From positions 682,001 through 746,000 of the forward strand of contig CAVZWN010000004.1 of the NCBI GenBank assembly GCA_963779055.1: a stretch of DNA of 64,000 bases, written 5' to 3'. Each line of letters begins with the position of its first letter. Within the stretch, counting starts at the first letter, position 1. Positions 6,709 to 16,256 of this stretch are shown in pieces. The notes beneath the pieces are model-generated. The model was given only the letters and a program-made list of their open reading frames with translations, ran no database searches and was not told where the DNA came from. A program made the position numbers and the translations under genes. The stretch comes from Sulfurimicrobium sp963779055. GTDB taxonomy: Bacteria; Pseudomonadota; Gammaproteobacteria; Burkholderiales; Sulfuricellaceae.

Positions 6709-9700
6709 CTATCTGATGCTGAAAGCAGTCTCTGAGCGGGTTTTTTGCGCGCCCATCTCCACTTCTACCTGAACGCTATATTTACCCTTAGTTTTTCCCG
6801 CCCGGATTTTATTGCTGAGGCTACTGGGCACGCCATTAGGAACCTTCAGGGTCTCCGGGGCCAGACGAGCAAGCGCCTTGCCCTGCTGTGAGATGGTGTA
6901 GCGCAGCACTACAGCCACGGTTTCTTCTCGCACATCCTGGTCCAGGGCAAACAGGTCAACTGTCACCTCGAAGCGCTCGCCGGCCGGCACCGACGAAGGG
7001 GCAACACGCATGGATTCAATGCGTAGTTCAGACGGGACCGGCGTTTCCACCTGGGGAATCGATGCGCTGGTCTGCACCGGCGGAAACGCTACCGGGACAA
7101 TGCTGCCGGACGCCATCACCGGAGGCACTGCATTAGCCATCGCACTGGCGGGAATTTGGCGAACCTTTAGCGCGGGTTGCAGCAGCGGTTGCGCTGTAAT
7201 CAGATTATCCAGTCCGGCCAGAGTGGCTGCCACCCGGGTCGGTCTACCGTTGCGCATGAGGTTTAGCTGCACGCTCTGCCCCGGGTGTCGGGTGCCGATT
7301 TGGCGGGTAAACGCCTGAGTGGCAGAAACAGGTTTGTCATCCAGGGCCACAATGATGTCGCCCGGCTTCAGCCCGGCCTGCTGGGCTGAACCGCCTTCCA
7401 GCACTTCCACGATGCGCACACCATGGGTGTTACCACTGTGATAGTCCTGCAGGGCAACGCCTAGCGAAGCCGCGCTGCCCCATAGGCCGTAGGCCTTATC
7501 CCTCTGACCCAGCATCAGGTAGATAGCCGCCAGGCTCTTGTTGATGTCTTGCCCGGCTGCCTTCGCGCTCGCTTCAGCGGCGGCGGCCATTTTCAAGGTG
7601 ATGTCGTCCCTGATTCAAGGCCAGGTTGATATAGGCCAGAGCAAGATTGACATCCAGTATTACGCTGGCAGACATCATGCCGGGGTTGGCCTGGATGATT
7701 TGCTGGACGGCAGAAATATCCTCTGCTGCGCCCTCGAAATCCCCCTGGAAATAACGGGCCCAGCCGCGCCCCCTCAGGGCACTCTCGTCCCAGGCCGGCT
7801 CCCGGCGGAAATCAGACTTGGCCAGGGCCTTGTTGAAGGCGGCCATGGACCGGTCCAGGTCCTTCATGTGGAAGTAGCACCAGCCCAGCACGCCATGGTT
7901 GCGCATGTTGATGCGCCGGCCGCCAAAGGGCATGCCGGAGAACATGCCCGGCGCGGTGGCCCGTTCCATGATGGCGACGGCCTGGGGATACTGGTGTTTG
8001 TTGAAATAGGCCATGCCCAGGAGCTCCAGGGAGGTGGTGGACAGGCTGGGGTCCCGGTCCGATCCAGGGCGATGCTCTGAAGTTGGGCGGCATGGGCCAG
8101 GTCGAAACCGATCTGGAAGAGGAGGGAATCGCAATTGGCCAGGGTGCCGGCCTGGTGCGGGGCCTGGGTCTCCAGTTGGTCCCTCAGGGTGCGGGTCTCG
8201 GTGCGGATCTGGTTGTCCAGGCCCTTGCGGAAGTATTCCCGGCTGGCGGCGCTGCCCTGGGTCAGGCGCCTGGATCCATTGGCCGTAGACTCGTCTGGCG
8301 CCGCTGCCAGTCCGGCCAGGCCTTGTGGGGGGCGAAGGAGGCTTGGTTGGCCCGCTGCAGGTGGCCTGCCGTGGCGTTCAGGTGATCGACGATCAGATTG
8401 TCCACCGTGGCCGGGGCGAATTCCGCCAAAGCTGCAGCCCAACCCAGGCGGGAGGCGGCCTGGTAGATTTCGGCCCGGGTCTGCTGGGCATTGCCGCTGG
8501 TCTTCCAGCTCTGGGGCAGCCAGGGCCGGTCGAAATAGGTGACGGTCTCGGGGGGCGGTTGTCTCGCAGGTGGAGGTTGCCGGGTGGGCGGGGCAGGGCT
8601 GGGTGGGGTGTCCAGCAGGCTGATGTCGTCCGTGCCGATGACCGTACCTTCGCTGACGAAATCATCCTGCCCGCTCGCGGCAGCTTCAGGCTGGCGCCGC
8701 TCACCTGTCCGTTCACTCACGTGGGTGCCCTCGGAGGTGAAGCTGTTGTTTTTGCCATCCTCGCCCTTACGATCAGGCGATGCACGGCCATTCCGGCTGG
8801 TGTCATTCTGTACCGTAGTACCTTCGTTCTTGAAGCCGCCATTCTCGCTGCTATCGTCAGAGGCCCGGTTTTCGGGCTGCTCGGGCGAAGCCTGAATCTG
8901 CTGCAACATGCCCAAAACCGCGTCCAACACCTCCTGCCCAGTTCCATAGGCCAGGCGGGACAGGCTGGCATGGAGCACATCCACCGGCTCCAGGCGGTTC
9001 TGGACTTCGAGCCAGTTTTCGGTGGCTGTGCCAGCACTCTGGCGATGTGCCGAAATAATTTCCGCTTGCTTGCAGTCCTGGCGAAGATGACCGTCGATGG
9101 CGGCATCCAGGGACAGGAGTTCGGCCTTCATCCATGTTTCGATTTCTTTTTCCGGAAAAGCGCGCTTCAGGGCCTGTACCTCGATGCGCAGCTTGCCGGC
9201 TTGTTCCGAGCGGACGGCCCGGGCCTGGTCGATTCGTTGGCTTTGGGCTTCGAGTTTCTCAAAGGGAGCTACCCCGCTCGAGATGTTGCGCATCCTGGCC
9301 AGTAGCGCGAAGGCCTTGTCCAGAGTCCCCTTGGCCTCCGCCAGCTCCTTCTCTACTGCAATATGGGCTCGCGCCTGCCCGGCCAGACTGCTGGCAGATT
9401 GCCGGAATGCATTGGACCTCGCCGTATCCCCTGCCAAAACAGCAAAATCCTGTCGCAGTGTTTCCAGGTCACGACGCAGGACACGCTCGTTGGCCAGGGC
9501 ATCCAGGGCCCTGTCATGCAACGGATCCATGGCATAGATGGCACTTTTCTCCGGCATTTCCCTTATAGCCGCTGCGGCGTCACCAGCAGCAGGAGTGGCA
9601 GCCGCCATCTTTTTCAGGTCCGCGCATTGCCCTTCCAGGCTTGAAGCCAGCGGGCCCAGCGTGTCATCAATGCGCTGGCGCAGCTTGGCGATATAGCCCG

Positions 9701-10862
9701 GCATGTCGCGGATTTCCATATTTTTTTGCAGCCAGTCCTGTCGGCTCCGCTTCGCCAGATACGCCTCGTATTCGGCTCTGGCAGCGCCTTGCAGGCCGTC
9801 GAGGAACTGGTAGGTATCCCAGGCGCCCTTGCCGATCAGTAGTGCCTGGCCGCCGACACCGATGGAGAGTTTGATCAGCGATGCGGAGGAGAGGAGTTGG
9901 GACGCCAGGTGCACCGTGGTGGCGAGTCCGTTGCTCACCATCAGGCCCAGCAGGCAATCGCGAGCCGGCACGTCTGTCTCCTTGCAGCGCAGGATGGTCT
10001 CCAGGTTCATCAGTGAGATGGAAATGACGGAGCCGTAGGTCTCGGCAGCACTCTGCGGCTTAGGCTTGTCGAGGGGTTTGACGACACCACGCATATCAGG
10101 GTCATCCATGAGCGGCGGCCCCTGGTAATTGGGGTTTGGGCTCGGGGATTTTACCGGCGGCGGTGTGTTGAGAGGCTTCACGACACCACGCATATCAGGG
10201 TCATCCATGAGTGGCGGCCCCTGGTAATTGGGGTTGGGTTTGACAGGTTCGCGCCTGACGCCTGATACCTCGGTTTTTTGCCTATTGATCGGCGCTTGCT
10301 CCTCGACCGGAATATTTCCGAGCGGTTTGGGTTCGATAACCTCCATCTCAGGCGGAGCTCCGCGCGATGCAGGCGGCTTTTCAGGAACGACTTGGCGGGT
10401 GGGGGCCTCAGCTTGTAACCGGAAATCAACCTGCTTGCGCAGGTCCCCTATCTGCTCTGTAAGTCTGGACGTCAGTGCCCGTTCTGCCTTTTGCAGCGCG
10501 GAGGTGTGCATGCCTCTTTCCCGAAAGCTGCGTACAGAATGGGTGCGCAAATCAACGCGACGCATCCAGAGTTCATTCTGAGTGCTCTCGATGGCTTCCC
10601 TGCGCATCGTATCAAGCGTCCTGTAGGGCTCCTTGGTGAGCTGCTCCATCAAGCGTGACTCTTCAAGGAGCAAGTCAAGTTTGCGCTGCATGAGGCTCTG
10701 GAACTCCTCGAAGGTGAAGCCCCAGCCCTGGATATCCTGAACAGTGGGTTCGAGCGCTTCAGGTGGAACTTGTCCGCGTGCCGTCCCGGCTGCGTACACG
10801 ACAAGCAAGCCTGCGAATGCCACGATCAGGAATTTTTTCAAAATGTTCCAGTTGCCTGGCAT
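6709..10862 (-). CDS. Very large secreted coiled-coil/TPR/PDZ protein, broken by three frameshifts
   Basis: Reading leftwards from ATG 10862 (GGGGG upstream) there is a signal peptide, long coiled-coil segments, two 33-residue repeats, three spaced FxxEGTxV motifs and a Pro-rich linker. The frame changes near 8290, 8055 and 7610; joining the pieces gives about five TPR-like helical pairs (for example GMAYFNKHQYPQAV and GWARYFQGDFEGA). A PDZ domain follows (GGSAQQAGLKPGDIIVALDD), then a beta-rich C-terminal domain. The total would be about 1380 residues. There are no nonsense codons apart from those caused by the shifts, so sequencing errors are plausible. Predicted to be periplasmic or secreted; function unknown. 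It lies downstream of an outer-membrane barrel gene on the same strand. Confidence 0.6.
10081..10238 (-). repeat. 99-bp direct repeat inside the large secreted protein
   Basis: Two nearly identical copies start at 10081 and 10180, exactly 99 bp (33 codons) apart, with about 60 bp almost unchanged. The encoded unit contains NPNYQGPPLMDDPDMRG followed by VVKPL. The high nucleotide identity suggests recent duplication or conversion. Confidence 0.9.
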
Positions 10863-11041
10863 AGCAACAACCCCCACTCTCAAAGATTCGGTGTATTTAC
10901 TGAAGTAATCATTAACCTGAAAAATGAGTTCGTCAAGCCGATGAAACTCCATCCGGGGCGCTCTGCGCAGGACCCTGCCGGTATCACACTAGCCCAGCCA
11001 TAGGGTCAATTCGTGGCTTTGCGCCGATATTGCGGAGGGAA

Positions 11042-11857
11042 CTAGCCGTTGCCTGCCAGCAGCTTGTGCTCGCGCACGATATGCGTGCGTTGCGGCGCCA
11101 GCCGGTCCAATACAGTCGGCTGGCGTTTGCTGCGATTTCCGAAGTGATAAGTCAGGTTCATGAAAAGCGCCGTCTCTTCATGAGTGCTGCGGCTTGCGCC
11201 AAGCGCCACGCTTAATTTCTCATGCGGCTTTGTTTTCAGCGCCGTACTCCAGCCCAGCACCGGCTCAGTCCTCTCCGGCACGCTCCACTGATAGGTTTTG
11301 ACACTCAGGCGGGTGTGGTGCAGGAATGGGGTGGGCACTTCCAGTTTGAGATCGAAGCCATCCAGAGCCTGTGACTGGGTGGCGGCATGGCTGCCTATGG
11401 CGCTGTACAGATTCGCACGCACGCTGGCATTTCCACGGAAGACTTCGCCCCCGATGCTGATGCGTTCGGTGCTGGACTGAACATCCTGATCATAAAATCC
11501 GTTCAAGCCCAGAATCCAGGTGTCGTCAGCAGCCAGCCAGCGGTAGCCGCTGCCGATATTCGACACCGTATTACCCTCGTCCTGCCACAACCGTCCCTGT
11601 ACAAAGACGGCTTCGCTACGGGTCTGTCTGAGCGGTTGAACGGTTTTTATCATCCAGGTGGGCTGCCGGTCGGCCACGCCGAATTTTACGCTGGTACGTT
11701 TCAGCCAGGCAGGCCTGCCCGAATCCGACAATGTCTGGTTGGTCAGCTTCGTCAAAGAGCCAGCCAGCGTGTTGAATTGCCCGTCAGCGTGTGACGGCAG
11801 CACAAGCGGCAAAAGGATGCCAAACAGGCAAGCCCGCATGACTACGTGGCGTTTCAC
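11042..11857 (-). CDS. Stand-alone inverse autotransporter beta-barrel protein
   Basis: A GTG start at 11857, with GGAG four bases upstream, gives a signal peptide MKRHVVMRACLFGILLPLVL ending at SHA. The mature part has the alternating strands of the intimin/invasin barrel (PF11924-like): RSEAVFVQGRLWQDEGN, GLNGFYDQDV, RISIGGEVFRG, and a C-terminal TALFMNLTYHFG strand. Normally this barrel exports Ig-like passenger domains fused after it; here the protein ends soon after the barrel with a short basic tail, so no passenger is encoded. The next gene on the strand encodes the large TPR/PDZ protein. The barrel call is good; the role is unknown. Confidence 0.72.
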   Translation of the reverse strand: MKRHVVMRACLFGILLPLVLPSHADGQFNTLAGSLTKLTNQTLSDSGRPAWLKRTSVKFGVADRQPTWMIKTVQPLRQTRSEAVFVQGRLWQDEGNTVSNIGSGYRWLAADDTWILGLNGFYDQDVQSSTERISIGGEVFRGNASVRANLYSAIGSHAATQSQALDGFDLKLEVPTPFLHHTRLSVKTYQWSVPERTEPVLGWSTALKTKPHEKLSVALGASRSTHEETALFMNLTYHFGNRSKRQPTVLDRLAPQRTHIVREHKLLAGNG

Positions 11858-11976
11858 ATGTCTCCGGTAAGCGGATTTCAATGCTCGTTCGCTTTCTCTA
11901 GCCCATGATCTGAAAAGATAGTTTTGCACAAAAGTAGTGTTTCTTCAAATGCGCGATTGTTTCCGGAAAATTTTTT

Positions 11977-12002
11977 GTAACCTTTTTCAGAGCCTGTCCG
12001 AA
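11977..12002 (+). promoter_or_regulatory. Sigma-F-type promoter of the bufferin operon (GTAACC-N16-CGAA)
   Basis: GTAACC at 11977-11982 and CGAA at 11999-12002 are separated by exactly 16 bp, as described for Caulobacter sigma-F promoters. The element lies about 105 bp before bufA, on the correct strand, in an intergenic gap. A partly matching copy is at 4366-4390 beside sigF. Confidence 0.72.
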
Positions 12003-12108
12003 TAAGCCAGTACACAGGGCAACAACGATTTTCATATCAATGCCCCGTGAATTTTTTCGACGTCGAACACGCTGCAATGATGTCATTTTTTACCTATGGA
12101 GAATCACC

Positions 12109-12393
12109 ATGAAAAAGCAAACTATCGTTTCCCTCGCTATCGGTTCCGCCTTCACTGCTGCCGCCCTGACTCCGGTCGCGCATGCTGCGGGCGACAACCC
12201 GTTCGGCGCCAGCAAGCTGCAAGCCGGATACCAGCTGGCAGACGCCGATACCAAGATGAAAGATGGCAAATGCGGCGAGGCCAAGTGCGGGTCCGACAAG
12301 AAAGCTGACAGCAAGGCTGCTGAAGCCAAGTGCGGCGCGGACAAGAAACCAGACAGCAAGGCTACCGAAGCCAAGTGCGGCGCCAAGAAGTAA
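12109..12393 (+). CDS. bufA: Bufferin-type RiPP precursor (metal-binding peptide)
   Basis: A 94-residue precursor with a Sec signal peptide (cleavage likely after AHA, residue 26). Its Lys/Asp-rich tail holds four cysteines at 55, 60, 75 and 90, in DGKCG and three EAKCG motifs; the last two lie in a 15-residue repeat. GGAG lies seven bases before the ATG. Bufferins are periplasmic copper-chelating RiPPs in which DUF692 enzymes modify cysteines in EGKCG-like motifs. The next genes encode exactly the DUF692 enzyme and its DUF2063 partner, and the promoter is sigma-F-like. Metal specificity is inferred. Confidence 0.85.
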   Translation: MKKQTIVSLAIGSAFTAAALTPVAHAAGDNPFGASKLQAGYQLADADTKMKDGKCGEAKCGSDKKADSKAAEAKCGADKKPDSKATEAKCGAKK

Positions 12394-12460
12394 AGCCGAT
12401 TGACGGGCAGCGGCGCAGGATTTTCCTGCCCGCGCCTCTCAGAATCCAAAGGAAGCAAGC

Positions 12461-13297
12461 ATGCCAGACCAACAAACGCTGACCCGGCGCCATGCCAGTG
12501 GCGCAGGACTCGGGTTCCGGCGCGAGCTGATAGAACCGCTGATGTCCGGAGTGCCGGAGGCGATCCGTTTTTTCGAACTTGCCCCGGAAAACTGGGCGGG
12601 TATGGGCGGGCGTTCCGCCAGGCAACTGCGCCATTTCACCGAACGTTATCCCTTCGTCTGCCACGGGCTGTCGCTGTCACTCGGCGGACCGGCTCCGCTG
12701 GACGAAGCCCTGCTGCGCCGGATCAAGGCTTTCATGACCGGGCACGGCATCGCACTCTATACCGAACACCTTTCCTGGTGCGCGGACGACAGTCATCTGT
12801 ATGACCTTTTGCCGATTCCATTTACCGAAGACGCGGTGCGATGGACCGCCGGGCGTATCAGGCGCGCCCAGGAGATTCTGGAAATGCGCATCGGCATCGA
12901 AAATGCCTCGTATTACCTTGCGCCGCCCGGCGCCGAGATGAGCGAGACGGAATTCATCCGCGCCATCATCGAAGAGGCCGACTGCGCGCTGCATCTCGAC
13001 GTCAACAACATCTACGTCAATAGCCGGAATTTCGGCTTCGACGCCCACGAATTCATGGCTGCGCTGCCGCTGGAGCGCACCTGCTATGTGCATGTCGCCG
13101 GCCATTACGTCGAGCCGGACGGACTGATTATCGACACCCACGGAGCCGACGTCATCGACCCCGTCTGGTCGCTGCTCGAAGCGGCCTACCAGCGCATCGG
13201 CGGAGACATTCCGACCTGCCTGGAGCGCGATTTCAACCTGCCCGACCTGGGCCTGCTGACAGCAGAGGTCGAGCAGATTGCGCGCTTGCAGGCATAG
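12461..13297 (+). CDS. bufB: DUF692 multinuclear iron oxidase, bufferin maturase
   Basis: A 278-residue TIM-barrel protein of the MbnB/BufB/TglH superfamily. It begins GAGLGFRRELIEPLM; visible conserved segments include FFELAPENW, HGLSLSLGG, YTEHLSWC, IENASYY, LHLDVNNIYVN, YVHVAGH and DTHGADV. These supply the His, Asp, Glu and Asn ligands expected for two or three iron atoms. Family enzymes oxidise peptide cysteines to oxazolone/thioamide- or thiooxazole-type groups. Here the substrate is presumably the preceding precursor, 67 bp upstream. An AAAGGAAGC motif lies just before the ATG. Confidence 0.9.
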   Translation: MPDQQTLTRRHASGAGLGFRRELIEPLMSGVPEAIRFFELAPENWAGMGGRSARQLRHFTERYPFVCHGLSLSLGGPAPLDEALLRRIKAFMTGHGIALYTEHLSWCADDSHLYDLLPIPFTEDAVRWTAGRIRRAQEILEMRIGIENASYYLAPPGAEMSETEFIRAIIEEADCALHLDVNNIYVNSRNFGFDAHEFMAALPLERTCYVHVAGHYVEPDGLIIDTHGADVIDPVWSLLEAAYQRIGGDIPTCLERDFNLPDLGLLTAEVEQIARLQA

Positions 13298-13350
13298 TGC
13301 GCCCAGCATTCAATGCAAGGTGGCGTAAATATGAACTTTGAAAATGCAAT

Positions 13351-13411
13351 TAGCCACAGAGAACACAGCGCTCACAGAGAAAAATCGAAGCCTCTGTGCT
13401 CTCTGTGGCCT
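13351..13411. repeat. REP-like palindrome (GCCACAGAGAACACAG family)
   Basis: The left arm GCCACAGAGAACACAG pairs at 15 of 16 positions with CTGTGCTCTCTGTGGC across a short loop. It is related to the palindrome at 1530-1606. It sits between bufB and bufC, where it could modulate read-through or transcript stability inside the operon. Confidence 0.75.
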
Positions 13412-13428
13412 GAACTGAGGTTTTTATC

Positions 13429-14166
13429 ATGAGCGATTTTCAGCACTTCCAGCGTACATTCGCCCGCCACATCCGCGACCCGCGCCACGCACCGCGCCCG
13501 GAAGGCGTTCCTGCGCGCCGCATGGCGGTGTATCAGGAACTGCTGTTCAACAACGTCTGCGGCTTTCTCGACTCCTGCTTTCCGGTTTGCCGCGCACTGC
13601 TCGGCGAAACCCGCTGGCGCCGGCTCAACCGCGCCTTCTACCGCGACTGGCCATCGCATACGCCGTGGTTCCGCGAGATTCCGCGCGAATTCGTGCGCTA
13701 TCTGAGCGATTCAAAAACCCGCCAGCCGCTGCCCCGCTGGTTCGCCGAACTGGCGCATTACGAATGGTCGGAACTCGCGGTCGATGTGATGGAGGCCCCC
13801 ATTCCCGCCCACGACCCGGCGGGCGATCTCCTCACCCTGCCCGTGGCGCTCAATCCGGCGCTGATGAATCTTGCCTACGCCTGGCCTGTGCATCGCATCG
13901 GCCCCGGCTACCGCCCGAGAAAACCGCAGCCTGGCCATCTCCTTGTCTATCGCAATGCCGAAGAAACGGTGCAATTTACAGAAATCAATGCGGTGACCGC
14001 ACGTTTGCTGGCCCTGCTGGCCGCTGCACCCACTACCGGAGAGCGCGCGCTGCGCCAGATCGCTGGCGAGTTGCAGCATCCCGAACCGGAACAACTGATC
14101 GCCCATGGCGCCGCCCTGCTCGACGATTTGCGCTGTCAGGGCGTCATCCTCGGAACCTGCTCATGA
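13429..14166 (+). CDS. bufC: DUF2063 protein, bufferin maturation partner
   Basis: A 245-residue protein. Its N-terminal domain matches DUF2063 (FQRTFARHIRDPRH, then RRMAVYQELLFNNVCGFLDSCFPVCRALLG), once annotated as putative DNA-binding but now recognised as the partner of DUF692 enzymes, by analogy with MbnC and TglI for peptide recognition. The C-terminal half has a winged, substrate-binding character (HLLVYRNAEETVQFTEIN). It follows bufB after 131 bp containing a palindrome. No DoxX-like bufD gene follows. Confidence 0.87.
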   Translation: MSDFQHFQRTFARHIRDPRHAPRPEGVPARRMAVYQELLFNNVCGFLDSCFPVCRALLGETRWRRLNRAFYRDWPSHTPWFREIPREFVRYLSDSKTRQPLPRWFAELAHYEWSELAVDVMEAPIPAHDPAGDLLTLPVALNPALMNLAYAWPVHRIGPGYRPRKPQPGHLLVYRNAEETVQFTEINAVTARLLALLAAAPTTGERALRQIAGELQHPEPEQLIAHGAALLDDLRCQGVILGTCS

Positions 14167-14254
14167 AAACCGCGCACCTCTTGTCAACAGCTCCGGCATG
14201 ATGATTGGGGGGCGTGTTAACATCAATTTCACGCCTGAGCAGCAAGGAGTTCTT

Positions 14255-16174
14255 ATGCCGCAATTTCCCTGGTACAACAGCATCCGCTTCCGGGTCAGCC
14301 TCGCCCTGTTCGTGCTCTTCGCACTTCAGGCAGGCACCGCTGGCTTCACGCTCTACGAAGTGGATCTGCGCAAGCATGATTACGAAATCCTCAACCTCGC
14401 GGGGCAGACGCGGGTCATCAGCCACACCATGGCGCACCAGTCGCGCCACTATCTGAAAGAGAGCGAGATCATCGCCCTGACCGGCCAGCACGACACCGGC
14501 TTCTACTCCCAGAATCTGAAGCAGAGCATGGCGCTCTACGACAAAATCATCAGCGGCTTCCGCAACCGCCGCCTGGACCCGGAAATCACCGGCCTGGACG
14601 AACCACTGACCTGCAACTGGGACCAGCATTCCCGCAATCAACTGGATGTCAGCGCAGCCGCCTGGGAAAACTTCCGCCATGGCATGCAGCTCGCCATCGA
14701 GGCCAATCCCTCCCGCCCCGACATTGCCGCTGCCCGCTACGCAGTGCTGCACGGCGAGGAACTGGCCCGTTCGTCGGACAACCTGAGCCGCGCTTTCCAG
14801 CACATGATGGAAGGCAAGCTTGCCTCCATCCGCCTCTTCAACCAGATCGCCCTCATTGCCACCGCCTTGCTGACGGCACTGATCGCCCTGCTGGTTTACC
14901 GCAAGATCCTGCGCCCGCTCACCCTCACCGTGGACGGGTTTTCCCGCGTGGCCAACGGCGATCTGGGCTACCAGGTGCCGCTGGTGGTGGATAACGAGAT
15001 CGGCCGCATGACGCAGACCTTCAACCGGCTTTCGGAGCGGATGCGCAGCCTGTTTCGCCTCACCGACCGCATCGGTCGCGGCACCAACCTGCATGCCGCG
15101 CTCAAATTCGTGTGCGAGGAATTTCGCGCTTTCCTGCCGGTGGAGTGGGTCGGCGTGCTGCTGATCACCCCGGATCGGCGCCGGGTGGCGCTGGAGCGGC
15201 TCTACAGCGAAACCCCCAGCAGCCTGCAGGAAAACGACCTGTTTGAATTCGCGCTTGGCGCACCGGAAGCCGCACTGGCTCAAGGAAAAGCGCTGGCAGT
15301 CGACGATCTCGGCGCTTTCTCCAGCGACAAAAACCCCGCGTTCCTGTCAGCCCGGCTGGCGCACGACGGCAAACGCTCCGCCCTGTTCGTGCCCCTGCGC
15401 CACGACAGCGGCAGCGAGGCGCTGCTGGTATTCGCTTCATCGCAAGGCGGCGCCTATACCCCTGAGCATGTGGAATTTCTGACCAACCTGGCCGGCCAGA
15501 TCGGGCATATCCTGGGCAAAACGCTGTTCATGGAAGGACTGGTCGTTGCGGCAGTCGAAGGACTGGCGAAACTGGCGGAAAGCCGCGACCCGGAAACCGG
15601 CGACCATCTGGTGCGCATGAGCCTGTATTCCGCCGTCCTCGCCGAAGAGCTGGGCAGGGATGAAACTTACCGCGAACGCATCACCCCGGCCTACGTGCGG
15701 GATATTTACCGCTTCGCGCCCATGCACGATATCGGCAAGGTCGGCATCCGCGACGACATCCTGCTCAAACCGGGGCGCCTCGACCCCGCCGAGCGTACCG
15801 AGATGGAACGCCACCCGGTCATCGGCGGGCTGGTGTTGCGACGCAGCGAGGAGCAAATGAATGCCCTCGGCCACAGCATTTTCCAGACCGGGATCGAGAT
15901 CGCCGAAGGGCATCATGAGAAATTCGACGGCAGCGGCTACCCGGCAGGTCTGGCTGGCGAAGCCATCCCCCTCGCAGCGCGCATCATCGCCGTGGCCGAC
16001 GTGCTGGACGCCCTCACTTCGAAACGCCCCTACAAGGAAGCCTGGCCGATGGAAAAAGCCCTGGAAACGATCAACAAGGATTCCGGCAAGCACTTCGACC
16101 CGGCCGTGATCGCCGCCCTGCACCGTTCATTGCCGCGCGTGCTGGAGATTTACGAGCGCCTGAAGCATGTCTGA
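14255..16174 (+). CDS. Membrane sensor with PilJ-like input, HAMP, GAF and HD-GYP domains
   Basis: AAGGAG five bases before ATG 14255 sets the start of a 639-residue protein. In order: a transmembrane helix (about residues 10-35), a periplasmic PilJ/type IV-pili-sensor-like helical domain (LNLAGQTRVISHTMAHQS), a second helix (about 215-240), HAMP, GAF, then HD-GYP. The HD-GYP motifs are intact: GDHLVRMS, HDIGKVGI, RHPVIGG and HHEKFDGSGYP. It should hydrolyse cyclic di-GMP in response to a periplasmic or cytoplasmic cue. It starts 88 bp after bufC in the same direction; a link with metal stress is possible but unproven. Confidence 0.9.
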   Translation: MPQFPWYNSIRFRVSLALFVLFALQAGTAGFTLYEVDLRKHDYEILNLAGQTRVISHTMAHQSRHYLKESEIIALTGQHDTGFYSQNLKQSMALYDKIISGFRNRRLDPEITGLDEPLTCNWDQHSRNQLDVSAAAWENFRHGMQLAIEANPSRPDIAAARYAVLHGEELARSSDNLSRAFQHMMEGKLASIRLFNQIALIATALLTALIALLVYRKILRPLTLTVDGFSRVANGDLGYQVPLVVDNEIGRMTQTFNRLSERMRSLFRLTDRIGRGTNLHAALKFVCEEFRAFLPVEWVGVLLITPDRRRVALERLYSETPSSLQENDLFEFALGAPEAALAQGKALAVDDLGAFSSDKNPAFLSARLAHDGKRSALFVPLRHDSGSEALLVFASSQGGAYTPEHVEFLTNLAGQIGHILGKTLFMEGLVVAAVEGLAKLAESRDPETGDHLVRMSLYSAVLAEELGRDETYRERITPAYVRDIYRFAPMHDIGKVGIRDDILLKPGRLDPAERTEMERHPVIGGLVLRRSEEQMNALGHSIFQTGIEIAEGHHEKFDGSGYPAGLAGEAIPLAARIIAVADVLDALTSKRPYKEAWPMEKALETINKDSGKHFDPAVIAALHRSLPRVLEIYERLKHV

Positions 16175-16256
16175 TGAACATGCCGCAATGTCTCGGAACG
16201 CTGCGGGCGGCAGAGGCAGTAAAATCCCGTCATCCGCCCTGCACTGACATTATCTT

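Noticed and set aside
11898..12086. 62-codon minus-strand frame upstream of bufA
   Set aside because: It lies over the sigma-F-type promoter; its resemblance to a frame near 4334-4564 only reflects the repeated promoter DNA.
14105..14254. Upstream extension of the HD-GYP protein overlapping bufC
   Set aside because: AAGGAG before ATG 14255 and a normal transmembrane N-terminus support the shorter protein.
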